Positions 1 through 4,873 of a stretch of 7,563 nucleotides of DNA are shown here, piece after piece. The first letter of the stretch is position 1. Each line of letters starts with the position of its first letter. Source of the stretch: Lentisphaerota bacterium (GTDB lineage: Bacteria > Verrucomicrobiota > Kiritimatiellia > UBA8416 > JAFGIZ01). A model generated the notes under the pieces. That model was not told the DNA's origin and made no database searches. It saw only the letters and a program-made list of their open reading frames with translations. A program made the translations under genes and the position numbers. The DNA lies in the NCBI GenBank assembly GCA_016929365.1, contig JAFGIZ010000035.1, positions 1-7,563 on the forward strand, given 5' to 3'.

Positions 1-1647
1 CTGCGGCGCAACCAGTTCTGCGAGGCCGTCCGCCAGGCGGCCGAAATGGAACGTCTTGTCCGTTCGCACCCGTGTAACATCATGCTCAGTTACATTAACG
101 AGCCGTTTCCCGAAGCCGGGGGGAACCCCCACCGGCATCTGCTGCGCCATGAGCTGGAGGCGTTTTTCGAGGCCGCCAGCCTGGCCGTGCGGCAGGAAAA
201 TCCGGACCGGGTGATCAAACCCGTCGACGGCGATTACGACCCGCCGGCGCCCGGCCTGCCGGACAACCATTGCTATTGCGGCTGGTATAACGGGCACGGC
301 GTCGACCTCGGAAAGCTGCACAAGGGGTTCTGGCAGCCGGTCAAGCCGGACTGGGTCTACGGGTGCGGCGAGTACGGCACGGAGGGCCTGGATTTCGCCG
401 ACCTGATGCGCCGCCGGTATCCGGCGGCCTGGCTTCCGCAGCCTGATGAGCCGGAGGCGGATTGGACGCCGCACCGCATCGTGAGGGCGCAGACCGGCAA
501 TTTCCACTACATGTGGTTCGATACGCAGTATACGCTGGAGGACTGGGTCCGCGCCGGCCAGGCCCATCAGGCCTGGACCACGCGTCTGATGACGGAAGCG
601 TTCCGGCGCGACGCCCGCATGGTGTCCTGCGCGATACATCTTCTCATCGACGCCTGGCCGTCGGGCTGGATGAAGACGCTGGTGGATTGCGAACGGCGGC
701 CCAAGCCGGCCTACTTCGCCTGCCGGGACGCCCTGACGCCGCTCATGGTGAATTTGCGGGCCGACCGCATGCGGCTGTACGGCGGCGAAACGGCCTCGAT
801 CGAAGCCTGGATCTGCAACGACCGCGACGACGAGCCGGCCCGTACCCGCCTGGCTTACCGGGTTGAGCTGGAGGGCCGCACGATGGCATCCGGGGTCACG
901 GAGGCCCGGGTGCCCCGGTGTTCGAGCTGCTGTGCGGGCCGGCTGGAGTTCGTGACCCCCGCCGTGACGTCCCGGGCCGGGTTGCGCGTCCGGCTGGCCT
1001 TGCTCGACGGCGAGGGCGGCGTTCTGCATGACGGTTCACTGGATCTGGAGCTCTTTCCGCCGGCGTCACGGCCGGCGCTGAACGTCGCGGTCTTCGGAAA
1101 ACCCGGCGGCCCCGCCGCCGCGCTGGTGCGCGAACTGGGATACGCGCCGGCGGAGGGACCGGGGCAGCGGGCGGACGCCGTTGTCATCGACGACCTTGCA
1201 GCCTGGCGCGAGGCGGAGCCCGCCGTTCGCGGGCGAGTGCAGGAGGGGGCCGTGGCGTTGTTCGTCGAGCTGCCCGAAGGCGTGCATACGCTGTGCGGGA
1301 CGGAGATCGAAATCGCCGCGTGCGGCATGAACCCTCGCCATTTTGTCACACGCGGGACGGGGCATCCGCTGGTCGAGGGATTCGAGCCGCACGATTTCCG
1401 GTTCTGGTACGATCCGGCCGAGGATTGTCCGACGCCGCTGCTGCACACCGTGCTGAAGGGCGGCGGCTGGGAGACGATCCTGGGGACGGGGCAGGGCGCG
1501 TGGCGGCAGCCCTGGGGTCCCGCGGGCGCCGCCGTGGAGCGCCGGCTGGGGCGCGGGGCGGTGCGCGTCTGCCAGGTCCGGCTCGCCGGCCGGACCGGCA
1601 ACCCGGTTGCGCACGAATTCGCCGTGCGCCTGCTTGCACAACGATGA
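1..1647 (+). CDS. GH2-type glycoside hydrolase, C-terminal part (5' end outside window)
   Basis: This is the distal part of a retaining exo-glycosidase of the GH2 (beta-galactosidase/beta-mannosidase-like) type. The frame is open from base 1 without a stop. The first Met (base 46) lies just before a core barrel strand, so the real start is upstream and the N-terminal domains are missing here. Seen directly: a SHPCNIMLSYINEP stretch matching the GH2 'NHPS...NEP' signature, with the acid/base Glu at bases 100-102. A CGEYGTEG stretch at bases 370-372 supplies the likely nucleophile Glu. HCYCGWYNGHG lies between them, where GH2 enzymes carry an H-Y-x-WY motif. The barrel ends near base 750. A beta-rich Ig-like region (about 750-1060) and an alpha/beta region resembling a glutamine-amidotransferase/ThuA-like fold (about 1075-1640) follow. 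Those two assignments are by pattern only. Sugar specificity cannot be read. The next gene is a sulfatase on the same strand, 172 bases on, which suggests a sulfated glycan substrate. The stop is TGA. Confidence 0.85.
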   Translation: MRRNQFCEAVRQAAEMERLVRSHPCNIMLSYINEPFPEAGGNPHRHLLRHELEAFFEAASLAVRQENPDRVIKPVDGDYDPPAPGLPDNHCYCGWYNGHGVDLGKLHKGFWQPVKPDWVYGCGEYGTEGLDFADLMRRRYPAAWLPQPDEPEADWTPHRIVRAQTGNFHYMWFDTQYTLEDWVRAGQAHQAWTTRLMTEAFRRDARMVSCAIHLLIDAWPSGWMKTLVDCERRPKPAYFACRDALTPLMVNLRADRMRLYGGETASIEAWICNDRDDEPARTRLAYRVELEGRTMASGVTEARVPRCSSCCAGRLEFVTPAVTSRAGLRVRLALLDGEGGVLHDGSLDLELFPPASRPALNVAVFGKPGGPAAALVRELGYAPAEGPGQRADAVVIDDLAAWREAEPAVRGRVQEGAVALFVELPEGVHTLCGTEIEIAACGMNPRHFVTRGTGHPLVEGFEPHDFRFWYDPAEDCPTPLLHTVLKGGGWETILGTGQGAWRQPWGPAGAAVERRLGRGAVRVCQVRLAGRTGNPVAHEFAVRLLAQR

Positions 1648-1663
1648 CGGCCCTGTCCATACT

Positions 1664-1693
1664 CCCCCCGCGGACCCTGCGCAGCCGGGGGGG
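1664..1693 (+). terminator. GC-rich hairpin after the GH2 gene, possible terminator
   Basis: The hairpin starts 16 bases after the GH2 stop codon. Six C (1664-1669) pair with six G (1688-1693). After a single bulged G, CGG (1671-1673) pairs with CCG (1685-1687), leaving an 11-base loop. The stem is very stable. Only a weak T-rich stretch (TCTTT, about 1703-1707) follows, about ten bases beyond the stem, so it is not a classic intrinsic terminator. It could instead be an attenuating or mRNA-stabilising structure between the hydrolase and the downstream sulfatase. Confidence 0.4.
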
Positions 1694-1735
1694 CGGCTCG
1701 CGTCTTTCCGTTATCGAGAGGCGACTTGAAATCAG

Positions 1736-1776
1736 GGAGAAGAGATCGGCTCGTACACCCGAATCTCCCCTTCTCC
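1736..1776 (+). promoter_or_regulatory. Imperfect hairpin in the leader of the first sulfatase gene
   Basis: GGAGAAG (1736-1742) pairs with CTTCTCC (1770-1776). After a CCC bulge (1767-1769), AGAT (1743-1746) pairs with ATCT (1763-1766). CGG (1747-1749) pairs with CCG (1759-1761) around a nine-base loop. A competing pairing, GGGAGA (1735-1740) with TCTCCC (1764-1769), excludes the outer stem. The structure ends 30 bases before the Shine-Dalgarno of the sulfatase gene. The base pairing is seen directly; a regulatory role is inference. It matches no riboswitch class I recognise. Confidence 0.3.
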
Positions 1777-1806
1777 AGAACGTTGGGACAGTAGTGATTC
1801 AAGGCG

Positions 1807-1812
1807 AGGAGG
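1807..1812 (+). promoter_or_regulatory. Shine-Dalgarno AGGAGG that fixes the sulfatase start
   Basis: AGGAGG lies seven bases before ATG at 1820 and only four before the in-frame GTG at 1817. The spacing favours ATG 1820 as the initiation codon. Confidence 0.75.
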
Positions 1813-1819
1813 CGTTGTG

Positions 1820-3244
1820 ATGCACGGATTCAAGATCAAGATGTGGAAACGGGGGGACATGTCCTGGGCGGCGGGCCTGGCGGTACTGGAGATGACGGCG
1901 GGGTGTGTGCCGGGCGGGCAGGCGCGGGCGGCAGAGCGGCCCAATATCCTGCTGGTGGTGGCCGACGACCTGGGATACGGCGATGTCGGTTTCAACGGGT
2001 GCCGCGACATTCCGACACCGGCACTCGACCGGCTCGCGGCCGAAGGCGTGATTTTCAGCAACGGCCACGTGGCCGGCGCGGTCTGCGGGCCGAGCCGGGC
2101 GGGCATGCTGACCGGGCGCTACCCGGAACGCATCGGCGCGCAGCAGAATCCGCCGTATGCCCCGGACGATCCGTCGGTGGGCGTGCCGCTGTCCGAGCCG
2201 CTCATGGCGGCCCCGCTGCAGGCGGCGGGATACCGCACGGGGGCAATCGGCAAGTGGCATCTCGGGTCGCATCCGAGGTTCCATCCCCAGCGCCGCGGAT
2301 TCGATTTCTTTTACGGGTTCCTGCACGGCGGGCACCGCTACTGGCCGGCGGAGTACGCGGAGTTTCGGAAAAAAATCGACGAGGAGAACCCGGCATATGC
2401 GTACGTCACGCCGCTGGAGCGGAACGGGACGCCGGTCGAGGAGACCGGCTACCTGACCGACATCCTGACGCGCGAGGCGGTGCAGTTTATCGAAACGACG
2501 CAGGAGGACCAGCCGTTCTTCCTGTACCTGGCCTACAACGCGCCGCACGTGCCGATGGAGGCCAAGCCGGAGGATCTCGAGGCGCTGGCCGGCATCGAGG
2601 ACGAGGACCGCCGGATCTACGCGGCCATGGTCCTGGCGATGGACCGCGGGGTGGGCGAGGTCCGGAAGGCGCTCGGGCGAACGGGCCGGCTCGATGCGAC
2701 GTGGATCGTGTTTCTCAGCGACAACGGAGGCATGTTGCGGTACGGCGCCTCGAACCGGCCCCTGCGGGGCGGCAAGAATACGGTCTTCGAGGGCGGGATT
2801 CGCGTGCCGATGTTTATGCGGCCCGCGGCGGCGGACGCGGCGTCCATGCCCGTGGGCACGGCGGTTCCGCATACGGTCAGCGCGCTGGACTTCTATCCGA
2901 CGTTCCTGGCCCTGGCCGGTGCGCCGCCGCCCGAGGGCAAGGTGCTGGACGGGCTCAATCTGCTTCCGCATCTGCGCGCCGGGACCGATCCGCGGAAAGA
3001 CGTGCCGCTGTGCATCAGCCCGCACCATGTACGTGTGCCCGCCTGCCGCGGCGTGCGTCTGAACGATTGGAAGGCGCTTTCGGACCGAAACCGCCCCTGG
3101 GGGCTGTTCGACCTCGACGCGGATCTCGGCGAACGCAACAACCTTGCGAAGTCACAGCCTGCGAAGCTGGAGTCGTTACGCGATTATTTTGATGCGTGGT
3201 CGGCGCAGAACATGGAGCCGCGCTGGGTCGTGACGCTCCCGTGA
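1820..3244 (+). CDS. Exported type I sulfatase (formylglycine-dependent)
   Basis: The product hydrolyses sulfate esters, probably on a carbohydrate, and belongs to the alkaline-phosphatase superfamily S1 sulfatases. From ATG 1820 it has 474 residues, a normal family length, and appears complete. The maturation motif C-G-P-S-R-A-G-M-L-T-G has the Cys converted to formylglycine at residue 89 (bases 2084-2086). Metal ligands are Asp49, Asp50, Asp301 and Asn302 (in LSDNGG). Other active-site residues are Arg93, Lys145 and His147 (GKWHLG), His243 (NAPHVP) and Lys319 (RGGKN). The N-terminus has basic residues (KIKMWKR), a short hydrophobic stretch and an A-R-A-A site near residue 38, so a signal peptide and periplasmic or extracellular location are likely. 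A Cys in MTAGC is a poor lipobox because Thr sits at -3. The C-terminal GLFDLDADLGERNNLA segment is typical of the family. In-frame GTG 1817 is a less likely start. Family membership is firm; substrate and S1 subfamily are not determined. Confidence 0.95.
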   Translation: MHGFKIKMWKRGDMSWAAGLAVLEMTAGCVPGGQARAAERPNILLVVADDLGYGDVGFNGCRDIPTPALDRLAAEGVIFSNGHVAGAVCGPSRAGMLTGRYPERIGAQQNPPYAPDDPSVGVPLSEPLMAAPLQAAGYRTGAIGKWHLGSHPRFHPQRRGFDFFYGFLHGGHRYWPAEYAEFRKKIDEENPAYAYVTPLERNGTPVEETGYLTDILTREAVQFIETTQEDQPFFLYLAYNAPHVPMEAKPEDLEALAGIEDEDRRIYAAMVLAMDRGVGEVRKALGRTGRLDATWIVFLSDNGGMLRYGASNRPLRGGKNTVFEGGIRVPMFMRPAAADAASMPVGTAVPHTVSALDFYPTFLALAGAPPPEGKVLDGLNLLPHLRAGTDPRKDVPLCISPHHVRVPACRGVRLNDWKALSDRNRPWGLFDLDADLGERNNLAKSQPAKLESLRDYFDAWSAQNMEPRWVVTLP

Positions 3245-3311
3245 CGGGAGGCGGTTGGGGTGGAAATACCCGGACGCGATCGCCGGCCGGACATTCGCTC
3301 GCGATGCGCTG

Positions 3312-4760
3312 TTACGCCTTCTTGATCGCCTCGAGCCGGGCTTTCAGTTCGGCCACTACCCCGGGGCGGTCGGCATACAGGTTTCGCCGTTCCTGGGGAT
3401 CCTCCCGCAGATCAAACAGCTCCCCGGGCTGATCGTGGGGCGCGTATCCCCGCTCCCGCGCGAACCAGTCCGGTTCCTCGTTCTCCCCGCCGCTCGGGGC
3501 GTCGATCAGGACCCAATCGTCCGCGCGGAGGGCAAACGCGCCGGAACAGCTGTGATGGACCAACGCTTCGCGCGTGGGCCGATCGGTCCGTCCCTTCAGC
3601 AACGGCAGCATGGAGACGCTGTCCTCGCCCGCGCCTTCCGGACGTTCCGCGCCGGTGATCTCCGCGCAGGTGGCCATGAAATCGCCCAGCCCCACGAGCT
3701 GGTCGCAGACGGTCCCCGCCGGGATCACCGCCGGCCAGGACGCGATGAAGGGCTCGCGGTGGCCGCCCTCCCACACATCCCGCTTCATGCCGCGCCAGCT
3801 CCCCATGCTGTAGTGTCCCGTGCGCTCCGCCCGCTCGAAGACTCCTTCGTCATCGGGCGTCCGCTTTTCCGGACCGTTGTCACTCGTGAAGATGACCAGC
3901 GTGTTATCCGCGATGCCCCCGCGGTCCAGCGCCGCCATGACCTGGCCCACCAGGTCGTCGATCTCGCACACAAAATCGCCGTAGTTCCCGATACCGCTTG
4001 TTCCCCGGAATGCCTTGTTCGGAACGACCGGCGAATGCGGCGAAGTCAGCGGAAAATAGAGAAAGAAGGGCTGCCCGTCGGTCCGGGCCGCGCGCTCCTC
4101 GATCAGGGCCGTTGCGCGCCGCGCGAATTCGGGAATCATCGCCTCCAGCGACCAGTCCGGCAGCATAAGGCCCGCATGACCATACATGGAATCGGGTTTA
4201 TCGACCGTTGGAATCTCCGCCAACCGATCGTTCTCGAACCAGGTGTAGGGTGGAAAGTTCGGAACATCGACGCCGAAATAGGAGTCGAATCCGCGATCGA
4301 CGGGCCCGCCTCCGATCCGGCCCGCCAGGTCGATCCGGTCCTCCGCGAAGGCGGCGCGCTGATCCCGTACGGCGTCTCCGAACGGCAGGGTTTCATTGGG
4401 ATGGCGGCCGTCCGTGGTTTGCCAATCCCACCCCAGGTGCCACTTGCCGATGCAGGCCGTATGGTATCCCTGTTCGCGCAACAGCCCGGCCACGGTCAGC
4501 CGGCCGGGTTCGATCAACGCCCCGTCCCACTCCCACACAATGCCCCGCTTGAGGCGCGACCGCCACGCATAGCGGCCGGTCAGAATGTTGTACCGGCTCG
4601 GCGTGCAGAGGCTCGAACCGGCGTGCGCGTTGGTAAACCGCATGCCGCGCGCCGCGAGGGCGTCGAGATTCGGCGTCGGAATTTTGCAAGCTGGATCGTT
4701 GCCCCGCATGTCCCCGTAACCCAGGTCATCGCACAGGATATAGATGATGTTCGGCTTCAT
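3312..4760 (-). CDS. Type I sulfatase without signal peptide
   Basis: This is a second S1-type sulfatase, 482 residues and complete. It begins directly with MKPNIIYILCDDLGYGDM, the first core strand of the fold. Metal ligands are Asp11, Asp12, Asp294 and Asn295 (FTSDNGP). The maturation motif is S-L-C-T-P-S-R with Cys52 (bases 4605-4607) and Arg56, followed by NILTGRYAWRSRLK. Lys106 and His108 (GKWHLGWDW), His242 (TSPHSP) and Lys326 (RGMKRDVWEGG) complete the active site. An in-frame TAG at 4788-4790 lies nine codons upstream with no ATG, GTG or TTG between, so no exported longer form is possible from this frame. A cytoplasmic location is therefore inferred. It is clearly divergent from the sulfatase at 1820-3244, so the two probably act on different linkages rather than being a recent duplication. 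It sits 113 bases downstream of the GH42-like gene on the same strand and may be co-transcribed with it. Substrate is unknown. Confidence 0.95.
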   Translation of the reverse strand: MKPNIIYILCDDLGYGDMRGNDPACKIPTPNLDALAARGMRFTNAHAGSSLCTPSRYNILTGRYAWRSRLKRGIVWEWDGALIEPGRLTVAGLLREQGYHTACIGKWHLGWDWQTTDGRHPNETLPFGDAVRDQRAAFAEDRIDLAGRIGGGPVDRGFDSYFGVDVPNFPPYTWFENDRLAEIPTVDKPDSMYGHAGLMLPDWSLEAMIPEFARRATALIEERAARTDGQPFFLYFPLTSPHSPVVPNKAFRGTSGIGNYGDFVCEIDDLVGQVMAALDRGGIADNTLVIFTSDNGPEKRTPDDEGVFERAERTGHYSMGSWRGMKRDVWEGGHREPFIASWPAVIPAGTVCDQLVGLGDFMATCAEITGAERPEGAGEDSVSMLPLLKGRTDRPTREALVHHSCSGAFALRADDWVLIDAPSGGENEEPDWFARERGYAPHDQPGELFDLREDPQERRNLYADRPGVVAELKARLEAIKKA

Positions 4761-4770
4761 GACACGCGTG

Positions 4771-4777
4771 ACCTCCT
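4771..4777 (-). promoter_or_regulatory. Shine-Dalgarno AGGAGGT for the second sulfatase
   Basis: Read on the minus strand, AGGAGGT ends ten bases before the ATG at 4760. This supports translation starting there, which matters because that start leaves no room for a signal peptide. Confidence 0.7.
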
Positions 4778-4873
4778 GTATGGTTTCCTATGTCTCGGTT
4801 GCACTGTTTGCCATGAACGTTATCGCAAGCGCATTGTCGCAGACACACGCCGCCCGGCGACCAGCACCCCTTT

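Noticed and set aside
1726..1731. TTGAAA resembling a -35 box upstream of the first sulfatase.
   Set aside because: No convincing -10 element lies 16-18 bases downstream, so no promoter is called.
855..1802. A 315-codon minus-strand open frame across the GH2 C-terminus and the gap.
   Set aside because: The Ser/Pro/Arg-rich translation looks like an antisense shadow; no domain seen.
1817..1910. Lipoprotein signal (Cys in MTAGC) for the first sulfatase.
   Set aside because: Thr at -3 is a poor lipobox residue and a better signal peptidase I site (A-R-A-A) follows; export is likely but lipidation is not supported.
1799..3028. A 409-codon minus-strand open frame antisense to the first sulfatase, rich in Arg, His and Pro.
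   Set aside because: It is a shadow of the sulfatase reading frame, with low-complexity composition and no motif.
3245..3311. Possible bidirectional terminator in the convergent gap, including the GCGATCGC palindrome at 3276-3283 and a 4-bp GGGT/ACCC stem at 3258-3271.
   Set aside because: Stems are short and no T-tract follows on either strand; chance palindromes are common at this GC content.
4848..4859. Small CGCC/GGCG hairpin just after the GH42-like stop codon.
   Set aside because: A four-base stem without a T-tract is too weak to call a terminator.
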